Shown: positions 26,066 through 34,442 of the stretch, piece by piece
Layout: the number at the start of each line of letters is the position of its first letter
How positions within the stretch are numbered: the stretch's first letter is position 1
From: Pseudarthrobacter sulfonivorans
Lineage (GTDB): Bacteria; Actinomycetota; Actinomycetes; Actinomycetales; Micrococcaceae
DNA length: 64,000 nt
NCBI RefSeq assembly: GCF_014712225.1
Contig: NZ_JACXBW010000001.1
Span: forward strand, 248,001 to 312,000
Direction of reading: 5' to 3'
Translations under genes and position numbers: made by a program
Notes under the pieces: model-generated
Told to the model about the DNA's origin: nothing
The model's input: the letters and a program-made list of their open reading frames with translations, nothing else
The model's database searches: none

Positions 26066-26926
26066 TCATTTCGTCAGAGCGGCCCAGGCCGCCAGGAACT
26101 TGTCCGCAAGATAAGCGTGGCCGGCGGTGTTCGGGTGCGCTCCGTCAGCATCGAATCCCGGGCTGTTGGCACGCGTGAACCAGCCGGCCTCGTAGGCGTC
26201 GATGAACGGGGCGTTGGCCGCTGCGGCCCCGGCGCGGACGGCCGTGTTCGCGCCGCGCAGTTCCTCCGCGAGGGGCTGCGGGGCGGAGGGCCCAAGAACA
26301 AGCACCTGGACGCCGGGCCAGAACCTGCGGGCCGCGTCGATGGTCTGCGCCGTGGCGGTCTTGAGTTCGTCGGGGTTGTTCAGCTCCGAGTCGTTCTGGC
26401 CGCCCTGAAGAATGAGGACGTTGGGGACGAAGCGCGGGTTCCGGGAGATTTCGCGCAGCCGTACTTCGTACTCCAGTCCGCGGTCGTCCTGCGGACCTCC
26501 GCCCCACGCGAAACCGGTGCCGCCCACACCGTCGATGTTGGTGGGGTACCCGAGGGCGCGGGCAACAACGTACGCCCACCCCTGGTCCTCCCGGTCTGCA
26601 CCCGTCCCGGCGGTGTACGAATCGCCAAGAATAAGGAACACGGGCTTGGCGGGAAGCTCAATCCGCAGCCGGGAGGCAGCCGCAGTGGCAGTCCCGGAAG
26701 CAGTGGCCGCGGGCGTTGGTGTCGGGGCCGCGGATGCAGCAGCAGTTGGCGCCGCGGCAGAGCGGGCGGGCAGCGGGCTGGCGGGTTCGCCTGCGCCCCG
26801 CGGATTCGTCAGGGCAAGAGCTGCCACGCCGAAAGCAGCCACCGCCAGCACAAAGAGGGCACCGTATTTGAGCCACTCCTGCCTTGTCAGCCTGGGTCTC
26901 CCGCCGTTTCTCGTCACCCGGCACAT
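26066..26926 (-). CDS. SGNH/GDSL-family hydrolase, membrane-anchored
   Basis: A 286-residue secreted esterase-type protein. N-terminal helix (LKYGALFVLAVAAFGVAAL), then an Ala/Pro/Thr-rich linker, then the catalytic domain: ILGDSYTAGTGA is block I with the nucleophile serine, VGGTGFAWGG block II, LILQGGQNDSE block III with the oxyanion Asn, and DGAHPNTAGH block V with Asp and His. All four SGNH residues are present. Substrate could be an acetylated wall sugar or a lipid ester. Convergent with the HTTM gene. Confidence 0.88.
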   Translation of the reverse strand: MCRVTRNGGRPRLTRQEWLKYGALFVLAVAAFGVAALALTNPRGAGEPASPLPARSAAAPTAAASAAPTPTPAATASGTATAAASRLRIELPAKPVFLILGDSYTAGTGADREDQGWAYVVARALGYPTNIDGVGGTGFAWGGGPQDDRGLEYEVRLREISRNPRFVPNVLILQGGQNDSELNNPDELKTATAQTIDAARRFWPGVQVLVLGPSAPQPLAEELRGANTAVRAGAAAANAPFIDAYEAGWFTRANSPGFDADGAHPNTAGHAYLADKFLAAWAALTK

Positions 26927-27028
26927 CTTACTGGCCCCGCAGGACCCACCGCCCCGTGAAGGCAGTATCCGCCCTGGGGCACCGGCTGCCCCGGCCCGGG
27001 CAGGCCCGGCCCGGGCTTAATCTGAGTG

Positions 27029-27466
27029 ATGACTGATCAAAGGAACACCTGGCACGACAAACACAAAGCTTCCTTGACCAAAGGTCAACGCGCCGCCGAC
27101 ATCATGCGGAACGGGATGGGAAGCTGGCCCTTCGTGGGGAGTTTCATAGGCTTCATGATCATCTGGGCCGCCATCAACAGCTGGGCGCTGGCCACCAGGG
27201 CATGGGATCCATACCCTTACATCCTCCTGAACCTGTTGCTTTCCATGTTGGCAGGCCTCCAAGGCGCCATTCTCCTCATCGCCGCCAAGCGACAGGACGC
27301 CATCGCCGCGGCCATGGCCCAGCACGACTTCGACACCAACATCAGGGCAAAGGAAGAGATCGAACTTCTCATAAGCATTAACCGTGAGCAGCTGGAGATA
27401 CTGCAGGAATTGAAGAAAACGGCGGCTCTGACGAACGTCAACGTCGAGGGCCGGTCAGGCCCCTGA
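27029..27466 (+). CDS. DUF1003 family membrane protein
   Basis: A 145-residue protein with two membrane helices. WPFVGSFIGFMIIWAAINSW and DPYPYILLNLLLSMLAGLQG with ILLIAAKRQD are the hallmark of DUF1003. The C-terminal helix (EEIELLISINREQLEILQEL) is coiled-coil-like. GTG 27026 and ATG 27029 are adjacent and no ribosome-binding site is visible, which suggests a leaderless transcript. Function unknown; family members are often annotated near magnesium-transport genes but nothing of that kind is here. Confidence 0.85.
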   Translation: MTDQRNTWHDKHKASLTKGQRAADIMRNGMGSWPFVGSFIGFMIIWAAINSWALATRAWDPYPYILLNLLLSMLAGLQGAILLIAAKRQDAIAAAMAQHDFDTNIRAKEEIELLISINREQLEILQELKKTAALTNVNVEGRSGP

Positions 27467-27577
27467 GAGAACGCCATTCCGAACGAATCACATCCTGCCG
27501 CGTCCGGGTTTAAGCTGATCATGCCAGTTGCGTCTGGCCGGCCCGGGCGCGCCCCGACTCCTCGGAGAGTGATTCGT

Positions 27578-28810
27578 ATGAGCGGCTACGAGACAGTGTT
27601 GGCAGGCCTTGACGCGGAACTCGGCTGGGTCCGGGACTTCTACACCCACCTCCATCAACATCCCGAGCTGAGCCTTGAGGAGCAGCAGACCTCCCGCCTG
27701 GTCGGGGAGAAACTCACCTCGTTCGGCTATGACGTCACGCACCTGGGAGGCACCGGCGTCGTCGGCGTCCTCCCGAACGGCGACGGCCCCACGGTCCTGG
27801 CGCGCGCGGACATGGACGCGCTCCCCGTCACTGAAGCCACGGGGCTCCCCTACTCCTCGGAGGTGGAAGGGGTGATGCACGCCTGCGGGCACGACGTGCA
27901 CGTCAGCACGCTGCTCGGGGCCGCCAAGCTGATGGCGGACGGCCGCGGGGCCTGGTCCGGGACCTACATCGCGCTGTTCCAACCGGCCGAGGAGATCGGC
28001 GCGGGTTCCCGGGCAATGGTCGACGACGGCCTGGTCACCAAGGTGCCGCGGCCCGACGTCGCGCTTTCCCAGCACGTGATGCCCATCGCGGCGGGAACGC
28101 TGGCCACCACGGCCGGGCCGGTCCTGTCCGCCGGGGATTCGCTGAAGATCACGGTGTACGGCAAGGGCGCGCACGGGTCCATGCCGCATATGTCGGTGGA
28201 CCCGGTGGTGCTGGCGTCCTCGATCGTGCTGCGGCTGCAGACCATTGTGGCCCGCGAGACGAAGCCCGGGGACTTCGCGGTGGTCACCGTCGGGGCGCTG
28301 AATGCGGGGACGAAATCGAACATCATCCCGGACCGCGCCACACTGCTGCTGAACATCCGCACCTACGACAACCAGGTCCGGTCCGCGGTGCTCGCCGCGA
28401 TCGAGCGGATCGTCCGGGGCGAGTGCGCCACAGCCGGATCTCCGCAGGAACCCGGGTTCGAGTACTACGACCAGTTCCCGCTGACCAGTAACGACGCCGC
28501 CGTCACGGAGAAAATCACGGCGGCCTTCACCCGGCACTTCGGCCCGGGCGCCGTGCTCGCTGCCACGCCGCAGACCGCGTCGGAGGATTTCAGCCGCATC
28601 CCGGACGCCTTCGGCGTCCCGTACACCTTCTGGCTCCTGGGCGGCCACGACCCGGAAAAGTACCGCGCCGCCGTCGAACGCGGGACGGTTTCCCAGGACA
28701 TCCCCGGGAACCACTCCCCCTTCTTCGCGCCGGTGCTGGATCCGACGCTGTCCCTGGGCGTGCAGGCCCAGGTTGTTGCCGCGATGTCCTACTTAGCCAA
28801 GGATGCTTAG
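27578..28810 (+). CDS. M20-family amidohydrolase (N-acyl amino acid/hippurate hydrolase type)
   Basis: A 410-residue zinc hydrolase of subfamily M20D. Seen: RADMDALPV, HACGHDVH with the metal-binding Cys/His, QPAEEIGAGS with the catalytic and metal-binding glutamates, GKGAHGSMPHMSVDPV in the dimerisation lid, and TASEDFS. It would hydrolyse N-acylated or N-carbamoylated amino acids in the cytoplasm. ATG at 27578 with GGAGAG upstream; the frame opens earlier but without support. Confidence 0.9.
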   Translation: MSGYETVLAGLDAELGWVRDFYTHLHQHPELSLEEQQTSRLVGEKLTSFGYDVTHLGGTGVVGVLPNGDGPTVLARADMDALPVTEATGLPYSSEVEGVMHACGHDVHVSTLLGAAKLMADGRGAWSGTYIALFQPAEEIGAGSRAMVDDGLVTKVPRPDVALSQHVMPIAAGTLATTAGPVLSAGDSLKITVYGKGAHGSMPHMSVDPVVLASSIVLRLQTIVARETKPGDFAVVTVGALNAGTKSNIIPDRATLLLNIRTYDNQVRSAVLAAIERIVRGECATAGSPQEPGFEYYDQFPLTSNDAAVTEKITAAFTRHFGPGAVLAATPQTASEDFSRIPDAFGVPYTFWLLGGHDPEKYRAAVERGTVSQDIPGNHSPFFAPVLDPTLSLGVQAQVVAAMSYLAKDA

Positions 28811-28867
28811 GCCATGAGCACTGCCGTGGCGCTGCTGGCGCTGGTGTGGTTAAGATGAAAAAGTGAC

Positions 28868-28888
28868 CTGCCGGCAGACAGCCGGCAG
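28868..28888 (+). promoter_or_regulatory. leader hairpin before csbD-like gene
   Basis: CTGCCGGC / GCCGGCAG stem with loop AGACA, 25 bp before the CsbD start codon. It may mark the end of the upstream transcript or stabilise the csbD leader. Confidence 0.4.
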
Positions 28889-28913
28889 CAGCAACAAACC
28901 GTAGGAGTACACC

Positions 28914-29090
28914 ATGGGTTTGGATGACAAGATCGAAAACGCCGCAGAGAAGCTGGGTGGCAAGGGCAAGGAAGCCGCCGGGAAAGCCACCGGTGACGAG
29001 AGCCTGCAGGCGGAGGGTAAGACTGACCAGGCCAAGTCGGACCTGAAGCAAGCCGGCGAGAAGGTCAAAGACGCTTTCAAGAAAGACTGA
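28914..29090 (+). CDS. CsbD-family stress protein
   Basis: A 58-residue acidic/basic helical protein: MGLDDKIENAAEKLGGKGKE is the CsbD opening, followed by AAGKATGDESLQAEGKTDQA and a lysine-rich end (KVKDAFKKD). Strong GTAGGAGT site before the ATG. CsbD-like proteins are general-stress (sigma-B-type) proteins of unknown biochemical role. Confidence 0.9.
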   Translation: MGLDDKIENAAEKLGGKGKEAAGKATGDESLQAEGKTDQAKSDLKQAGEKVKDAFKKD

Positions 29091-29097
29091 CTCCGGA

Positions 29098-29283
29098 TCA
29101 GATGGAAGGGCGCCGCTCCATGATGGGGCGGTGCCCTTCCGCGTTCCACGTCTGGATCGCGGCCCGCGGTTCGGTGGAGTACGCAGGCCCGGGCGCAGCC
29201 GAGCACGCATCGCAACGGCCAACAAACTGGTGGGGGCAATCCAGGGGATCTATGGCGTCCCCGGTTGAAAGTCTGACTCGCAT
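29098..29283 (-). CDS. small cysteine-containing protein, 61 residues
   Basis: ATG at 29283 with an excellent GGAGGGGGT 3 nt upstream, which supports a real gene. The sequence has CPHQFVGRCDAC, a possible four-ligand zinc site, then TEPRAAIQTWNAEGHRPIMER. Its end lies inside a hairpin (GGAAGGGC / GCCCTTCC, 29103-29140) shared with the convergent csbD transcript. Function unknown. Confidence 0.6.
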   Translation of the reverse strand: MRVRLSTGDAIDPLDCPHQFVGRCDACSAAPGPAYSTEPRAAIQTWNAEGHRPIMERRPSI

Positions 29284-29580
29284 GTGACCCCCTCCGTTCC
29301 CGGCCGCGTCGCGAAAGGCCGGCGCGCTGACCGTCTAAGGTAAAGCGGCAATGGTGCCGGCGGTGACCCCAGTGGCTACCAACCCTGAAAGCCCCGCCGG
29401 CAGCTTAAGTAAATCGAATAGGCCGACGCGATTCACGAGTAACCAGTACTCAATTTTTGCAGCCCCACTACGCACCAGGAGACAGCCGGGCACAGGAATG
29501 CGGGCGGGTAGACTGGCAGGAGGTGAGCCGGGAAGTCTGGTCGGCATGTTCTTTGTCGACCCACTGTTTAGGACACCTTC
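29284..29580. other. intergenic region upstream of nhaA
   Basis: About 300 bp with lower GC in the middle (29405-29460). A 70-residue hydrophobic frame on the minus strand (29335-29547, IEYWLLVNRVGLFDLLKL) has no ribosome-binding site and is not called. I see no known riboswitch. Confidence 0.4.
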
Positions 29581-30924
29581 ATGGGCAAGAATCCCTCCCT
29601 TCCTCCGCGTTCCTCCGTCCTGGGACGGGGAAGCTACGGCGAAGTGCTGCGCATCGGCGCCATCCTGCGGAAGGAAACCGTTGGCGGCATCCTGCTTGTC
29701 GCCGCAGCGGCTATCGCCCTGGTCTGGGCAAATTCACCGCTTTCCGGCAGCTACTTCGCGTTGCGCGACGTCCGCATCGGGTACGAGCCCTGGCATCTGG
29801 AACTGAGCCTGGGATCCTGGGCTGCCGACGGACTGCTGGCCATCTTCTTCTTCCTCGTCGGGCTGGAACTCAAACGTGAGTTCGTGGCCGGCGACCTTCG
29901 CCAATTCAGCAAGTCCGTGGTGCCCGTCGCAGCCGCCGTCGGAGGCGTCGCAGTGCCTGCGGTTATCTATGCGCTGATCAATCTCACCAGTCCCGGGACT
30001 TTGCGGGGCTGGGCCATCCCGACGGCAACGGACATCGCTTTCGCCGTAGCTGTGTTGGCGATCATCGGTTCCCACCTGCCCAGTGCGCTGCGGATCTTCC
30101 TGCTGACGTTGGCCGTGGTGGATGACCTGCTGGCCATCAGCATTATCGCGGTGTTCTATTCCAGCGATATCCAGGCCGGGCCGCTGCTGCTGGCCCTCAT
30201 TCCGCTGGCGGCATATACCTTCCTGGCCCAGAAGTGCCGCCGGTTCTTCGGCACGAAGCCTGCCGCGGCGTGGCTGATCCTTCTCCCCTTGGGCGTGCTC
30301 ACGTGGGGGTTGGTGCACGCCTCCGGCATCCATGCCACTGTCGCCGGCGTGCTGCTGGGGTTCGCCATCCCGGTGATCCGGTCCGCTGCCGGCGGCGGCC
30401 CCTCCGCGGGTCCCGGCCTCGCCGAGATCTTCGAACACAGGTTCCGGCCGATTTCCGCAGGCATCGCGGTCCCGGTCTTTGCCTTCTTCTCCGCCGGAGT
30501 GGCCGTGGGCGGCTGGGACGGCCTGATCGCGGCGGTGACCGACCCCGTGGCCATCGGCATCATCGTGGCCCTGGTACTGGGCAAACCGGCCGGGATCCTT
30601 GGCACCACCTGGCTCCTGACCAAGGCCACCCGGGCGTCGCTGGACAAGTCCCTGAAGTGGATTGATGTGTTCGGGGTGTCCCTCCTGGCCGGGATCGGCT
30701 TCACGGTCTCGCTCCTCGTGGCGGAGCTGAGCTTCGGACAGGGCAGCGTCCACGATGACCACGCCAAGGTGGGGATCCTCGCCGCGTCGCTGCTGGCCGC
30801 CCTCCTGGCGTCGGCCGTGCTGGTCACCCGTAACCGCCAGTACCGTGCCGTGGAGGCGGAAGAGGCCTTCGACACAGACCGCGACGGCGTCCCTGACGTC
30901 TACGAGGAAGACCACCGCTCCTGA
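29581..30924 (+). CDS. nhaA: Na+/H+ antiporter NhaA
   Basis: A 447-residue electrogenic sodium/proton antiporter. Diagnostic motifs are all present: [31 protein letters not shown] (the unwound helix 4 with Thr132/Asp133 equivalents), and [13 protein letters not shown], which holds the two essential aspartates. An extended C-terminal tail ([20 protein letters not shown]) is acidic and resembles a calcium-binding DxDxDG loop, unusual for NhaA. ATG at 29581 with AGGA upstream. Confidence 0.95.
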   Translation: MGKNPSLPPRSSVLGRGSYGEVLRIGAILRKETVGGILLVAAAAIALVWANSPLSGSYFALRDVRIGYEPWHLELSLGSWAADGLLAIFFFLVGLELKREFVAGDLRQFSKSVVPVAAAVGGVAVPAVIYALINLTSPGTLRGWAIPTATDIAFAVAVLAIIGSHLPSALRIFLLTLAVVDDLLAISIIAVFYSSDIQAGPLLLALIPLAAYTFLAQKCRRFFGTKPAAAWLILLPLGVLTWGLVHASGIHATVAGVLLGFAIPVIRSAAGGGPSAGPGLAEIFEHRFRPISAGIAVPVFAFFSAGVAVGGWDGLIAAVTDPVAIGIIVALVLGKPAGILGTTWLLTKATRASLDKSLKWIDVFGVSLLAGIGFTVSLLVAELSFGQGSVHDDHAKVGILAASLLAALLASAVLVTRNRQYRAVEAEEAFDTDRDGVPDVYEEDHRS

Positions 30925-30942
30925 CCTGACCCGGGGCCCGGA

Positions 30943-31536
30943 TCAGTGGTGCGGACCGGGACCGGGATGCGGGTGCGGGGGCACGTGACTGTGCAGGTGC
31001 GGCGGCACGGGTGGCGGGCCGCCGTGAGGCAGCGGGTGCGGGGGCGGCGGACCGCCGTGAGGCAGCGGGTGCGGCGGCCCCGCGGGCCATTCGCCGCCGT
31101 CGTTCCGTCCGTCATTAGCCGCGGCAGCGGCCGTAGTCTGCGGCACAGTTTCCCCGGCTGCCGCCGGGGCCTCGTCCCGGCCTGCTCCCGTGGCCGAACC
31201 TTCCTCGGAAGCGCCCGGGTAGAGCCCGTAGTAGCTGTAGAGTTCCTGTTCCTGCGTCTCCGTGATCGCGCCGCGGTCACTGTCGATGCGGGGGCCGTTT
31301 TTCACCGTGTCCTTCGCGAACGCGACCCTGATCACGGATTCCTCGAGGCTGGCGCCCGAGAGCGGGGCGAAGGATTCGGACATGCCGAACAGCCCCGTCC
31401 GCACGGTGACGAATACCGGCTCCCCGGAATCCCCGCTGGTGAAGATCTGTTCCACGGAGCCGATTTTCTCACCGGCGACGTCCACAACGACGCCTCCGTT
31501 GAGGACGATGTTGTCTATGTCCTGCAGGCTGAGCAT
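30943..31536 (-). CDS. PRC-barrel domain protein with His/Pro-rich tail
   Basis: About 197 residues. Residues 1 to about 85 form a PRC-barrel (VVVDVAGEKIGSVEQIFT, VTVRTGLFGMSESFAPLSGA), a small beta domain found in ribosome maturation and photosynthetic proteins. The C-terminal 50 residues are repeats of HPLPHGGPPP and end in a His/Pro run, a likely metal-binding or disordered tail. ATG 31536 chosen because GAAGGA is 8 nt upstream. Convergent with nhaA. Function unknown. Confidence 0.82.
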   Translation of the reverse strand: MLSLQDIDNIVLNGGVVVDVAGEKIGSVEQIFTSGDSGEPVFVTVRTGLFGMSESFAPLSGASLEESVIRVAFAKDTVKNGPRIDSDRGAITETQEQELYSYYGLYPGASEEGSATGAGRDEAPAAAGETVPQTTAAAAANDGRNDGGEWPAGPPHPLPHGGPPPPHPLPHGGPPPVPPHLHSHVPPHPHPGPGPHH

Positions 31537-31654
31537 GAGGCACATCCTTCTCGTGAGCGGTTCCGCGGATAGTTGCCGGGCTGTCCTATTCTGTCCTTAT
31601 TCTGAGCACCGGCGACAGGGTCCGTTCTCCCGGTACCGGCTGAACGGACGGCGG

Positions 31655-31840
31655 TTACGGCTCTAACGCGCGGCCTCGTCGAGCAGTTGCCGGCGGGGCG
31701 GCTGGAGCCGGCTTGGTGGCAGTGACGGCGACGTACCAGGTCACCCCGGCGCCGACGAGGGCCGCGAGGAGAATCCAGATTGCGGCCCGGACCTTCGGGC
31801 GGAAACAGCTGCGCTCATCGGTCGGCCGGCTTCGTTCCAC
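31655..31840 (-). CDS. small single-helix protein downstream of the CDF gene
   Basis: About 61 residues if it starts at GTG 31840, overlapping the 3' end of the CDF gene. One helix (AAIWILLAALVGAGVTWYVA) and an Ala/Pro-rich tail. No clear ribosome-binding site. Possibly translated by coupling to the transporter. Confidence 0.4.
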   Translation of the reverse strand: MERSRPTDERSCFRPKVRAAIWILLAALVGAGVTWYVAVTATKPAPAAPPATARRGRALEP

Positions 31841-32651
31841 GGCCAACGGCGACAGGTGCAGCCAGCTCGTCGGCTTTGCACCCGGCACAGCAGGAACCCG
31901 CAGGCTCCTTACCGGCAGTCCGGGCAATTTCGATCACCACAGGGGCAGATGCTGTGGAGGTCTTGTCGACGGGCGCGCAGCAGTCATCGTCCTCTTCCGC
32001 GTGATTGTGACCGCCGGCGGTGTGCGGCGTGGCGCAGCAGGCCTCACCGCGCCAGGCGTTGATGCCTTCCCGGACGGCGATTCCGGCAATGATCAGTGCC
32101 GCGCCGGCATCGGCCCACCACCAGCCCAGAGTGCTGTTAAGCACCAAGCCAACCAACAAAACGGCCGAGAGGTATGTGCAGAGCAGCGTCTGCTTCGAAT
32201 CCGCCACGGCGGTCCTGGAGCCGAGTTCCCGTCCGGCGCGGCGCTGCGCCCAGGACAGGGCGGGCATGATCGCCAGGCTCAGGGCAGCGATCACGATCCC
32301 TGGCGTCGAGTGCTGGGCCTCTCCCGCGCCCGTGAGTGACCGGAGGGCGTCTACGGTCACGAACGCGGCGAGGGCGAAGAAGGAAATGGCGATGATCCTC
32401 AACGTCAGGCGCTCACGTCGCTCGGGATCCTTGGCAGAGAACTGCCAGGACAGCGCCAAGGCGGACGTCACCTCAATGACCGAGTCCAGGCCGAAGCCGA
32501 TCAGCGCTGAGGAGTCGGCAACCCCGCCGGCCCAGAGCGCCACAACAGCCTCGATGACGTTGTAGGTGATGGTCGCAGCAGCGAACAGTCTGATCCTCCG
32601 GATCAAGACCGCGCGGCGATCCAAACTTGGTGCGTGGGTCAGCGCGGTCAT
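31815..32651 (-). CDS. cation diffusion facilitator-like metal exporter with Cys/His-rich tail
   Basis: About 278 residues, six membrane helices. CDF features: SSALIGFGLDSVIEV in helix 2, AVADSKQTLLC in helix 5 and WWWADAGAAL in helix 6 supply the metal-site acids. The cytoplasmic tail is unusual: CCATPHTAGGHNHAEEDDDC, then CCAPVD and CCAGCKAD, several cysteine pairs plus His/Asp that could bind soft metals. Its ATG overlaps the stop of the ArsR gene (ATGA), so it is co-transcribed with its sensor. Likely exports Zn, Cd or a similar ion. Confidence 0.85.
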   Translation of the reverse strand: MTALTHAPSLDRRAVLIRRIRLFAAATITYNVIEAVVALWAGGVADSSALIGFGLDSVIEVTSALALSWQFSAKDPERRERLTLRIIAISFFALAAFVTVDALRSLTGAGEAQHSTPGIVIAALSLAIMPALSWAQRRAGRELGSRTAVADSKQTLLCTYLSAVLLVGLVLNSTLGWWWADAGAALIIAGIAVREGINAWRGEACCATPHTAGGHNHAEEDDDCCAPVDKTSTASAPVVIEIARTAGKEPAGSCCAGCKADELAAPVAVGRGTKPADR

Positions 32652-32974
32652 ACGAAGCACTCTCCGTCCGGGGCGCAGCACGCGGGGTCCACCGCAAGGA
32701 CTACACCAAGCAGGTCCTTGATGGCGTGGCCAAGCCGGGCATCTGCCAGCTCATAACGGCTCCGCCGCCCATCGGGAACCGCAACGACCAGGCCGCAGCC
32801 GCGCAGGCACGTTAAGTGATTGGACATGCTCTGCCTCGACACTCCGAGGGAATCAGCCAGATCCGACGGATACGACGGCGCCTCCGAGAGTGACAGGAGT
32901 ACCCGGGCGCGGGTCGGGTCCGAGACCGCATAGCCAAACCTGGCCAGCACGGGTGCTTGGGTGAGGGTTTCCAT
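32648..32974 (-). CDS. ArsR/SmtB-family metal-sensing repressor
   Basis: A 108-residue winged helix. LADSLGVSRQSMSNHLTCLRGCGLV is the HTH, with a Cys in the recognition helix (HLTCLRGC), as in CmtR/ArsR-type sites, and the C-terminal end DPACCAPDGEC adds three more cysteines. ArsR proteins derepress upon binding thiophilic metals. A perfect dyad lies just upstream. Start ATG 32974 or ATG 32989; neither has a good ribosome-binding site, so the transcript may be leaderless. Confidence 0.88.
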   Translation of the reverse strand: METLTQAPVLARFGYAVSDPTRARVLLSLSEAPSYPSDLADSLGVSRQSMSNHLTCLRGCGLVVAVPDGRRSRYELADARLGHAIKDLLGVVLAVDPACCAPDGECFV

Positions 32975-32990
32975 GCGGCCAAGGTACATC

Positions 32991-33006
32991 CATGAATGTA
33001 TTCATG
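32991..33006. promoter_or_regulatory. ArsR-type operator
   Basis: CATGAAT-GT-ATTCATG, a perfect 7-2-7 dyad immediately upstream of the ArsR start. The sequence is typical of ArsR/SmtB operators (ATxAATxxATTxAT type) and its position would block the promoter of the arsR-CDF operon. Confidence 0.75.
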
Positions 33007-33024
33007 CAATCTTGTACTTTGCGC

Positions 33025-33072
33025 CGCTGCGCGGATAGCTGCGCGCAGAGCTGCGCGGAGAGCTGCGCGGAG
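33025..33072. repeat. 12-bp tandem repeat, four units
   Basis: Units CGCTGCGCGGAT, AGCTGCGCGCAG, AGCTGCGCGGAG and AGCTGCGCGGAG in a row, upstream of the arsR promoter. Probably slippage-generated; a regulatory role is not evident. Confidence 0.75.
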
Positions 33073-33143
33073 ATACGGACGGCATGAATGATGAGTTGCG
33101 GCGCAGCCCACAACGAACCGCCGACCCACCAGCCGGAGACTGA

Positions 33144-34334
33144 CTACCCGGCGGCCGCCAGGGCCAGGACCGCCGCGAGCACGGTCACAGGCGCGACGAT
33201 CAGGCCGAAGAGGGCGTAGCCCCGCCAGGTGATCAGGACGTTCATCCGCACCAGCCGGTCGTGCCAGAGCAGCGTGGCCAGCGATGCCCACGGCGTGATG
33301 AGCGGGCCGGCATTGACCCCGATCAGCAGGGCCGCCATGCGCTGCGGCGTCCGGGCCAGGGGTTCGGCCAGCAGGTAGGCCGGCAGATTGTTCAGCACAT
33401 TGGAGCCGACCGCACCCGTGACGGCCAGCCGCAGCAGCTCCGGTAAGCCCTGGCCTTGCCCGGCGAGCTGGCCCACGATGGCTGAGGCGCCCAGGTGCCG
33501 GGCGGTTTCCATCACCACAAAGAGTCCGGAGGCGAACAGCAGCAGGGACCACGGAACCAGCTGCACCTTGAGGACACGGGGCCGCCGGAGCGCGAACACC
33601 ACGCCCAGCACGAGGGCGGCAGCGACGGAGGGGATCCAGACCGGGACCCCGGACACCAGAGCGGGCAGCAGCAGCAACAGTACGACGGCGGTGCCGCCGA
33701 GGAGGACCCGGTCCGTCGCCGCCGTCGAGCTCCCGGCTTCCGCATCCGGCCTGATCCGCCCGACCGGGATCCGTGAATAGCGCTTGCGCAGATCGCGGCG
33801 GAAGACGATGCCAATGAATACCAACGGCACCAGAACCGCGGCGAGGGACGGCGCCCACATCAGAGCCGCAAAGCCGGCAGGACTGAGGCCGCCCAGGCTG
33901 TGCTGCGCCAGCAGGTTGGTCAGATTGGAAATGGGCAGCAGGAGACTCGCGGTGTTGGCCAGCCACACCGTCATCAGGGCAAAAGGAAGCGGCGGCAAGC
34001 CGGCCTGCCGGGTCACGCCCACCACCACCGGGGTCAGCAGCACCGCCGTCGTGTCCAGCGACAGGAAGATGGTGCTCAACGTTGCGAACACCGCCAGGAG
34101 CAGCATCAAGACAACGCTGTATCCGCGGCCCCAGTGCCGCAACCGGCGTGCAGTCCACAGAAAGACGCCCGCCTCACTCGCCAGCTCCGTCACCACGGTC
34201 ATCGCGACCACAAACAACAGGATGGGAGCCACCCGGTCAACCAGCGCGGCCAGATCGGCCGGGGGCAGCGTCCCGGTGAAAACTGCCACGGCGCCAGCCG
34301 CCAGCAGCACCGCTCCAATGATCGCCAACCGCAT
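33144..34334 (-). CDS. ArsB/SLC13-type anion transporter
   Basis: A 396-residue ion transporter with about ten to twelve helices. FLSLDTTAVLLTPVVVG and NLTNLLAQ match the first NxT-type substrate loop, and GAVGSNVLNNLPAYLL the second in the inverted repeat of the ArsB/NhaD/SLC13 superfamily. ArsB-like arsenite export is one possibility; a cysteine-free core gives no further hint. It lies just upstream of the ArsR promoter region but on the same strand, separated by the tandem repeat. Start ATG 34334. Confidence 0.82.
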   Translation of the reverse strand: MRLAIIGAVLLAAGAVAVFTGTLPPADLAALVDRVAPILLFVVAMTVVTELASEAGVFLWTARRLRHWGRGYSVVLMLLLAVFATLSTIFLSLDTTAVLLTPVVVGVTRQAGLPPLPFALMTVWLANTASLLLPISNLTNLLAQHSLGGLSPAGFAALMWAPSLAAVLVPLVFIGIVFRRDLRKRYSRIPVGRIRPDAEAGSSTAATDRVLLGGTAVVLLLLLPALVSGVPVWIPSVAAALVLGVVFALRRPRVLKVQLVPWSLLLFASGLFVVMETARHLGASAIVGQLAGQGQGLPELLRLAVTGAVGSNVLNNLPAYLLAEPLARTPQRMAALLIGVNAGPLITPWASLATLLWHDRLVRMNVLITWRGYALFGLIVAPVTVLAAVLALAAAG

Positions 34335-34442
34335 GCACGGATTCTAGTCCGCACCCGTATGTCCAACCGCGACTACGGCCTCAACGTGGTCTGCGCCTAC
34401 TATGGAGAAGCCAAGCCTGCAAGCCATTCGAGGAGATCCACC

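Noticed and set aside
29335..29547. 70-residue hydrophobic minus-strand frame upstream of nhaA
   Set aside because: No ribosome site, no partner, likely chance frame.
29284..29580. nhaA-type riboswitch upstream of nhaA
   Set aside because: I could not match any conserved nhaA-I or nhaA-II motif, and those are not known from Actinobacteria.
33900..34442. 180-codon N-terminal extension of the glycosyltransferase frame
   Set aside because: Low-complexity His/Gln/Arg text opposite the ArsB-like gene; TTG 34443 has the ribosome site and begins the GT-A fold.
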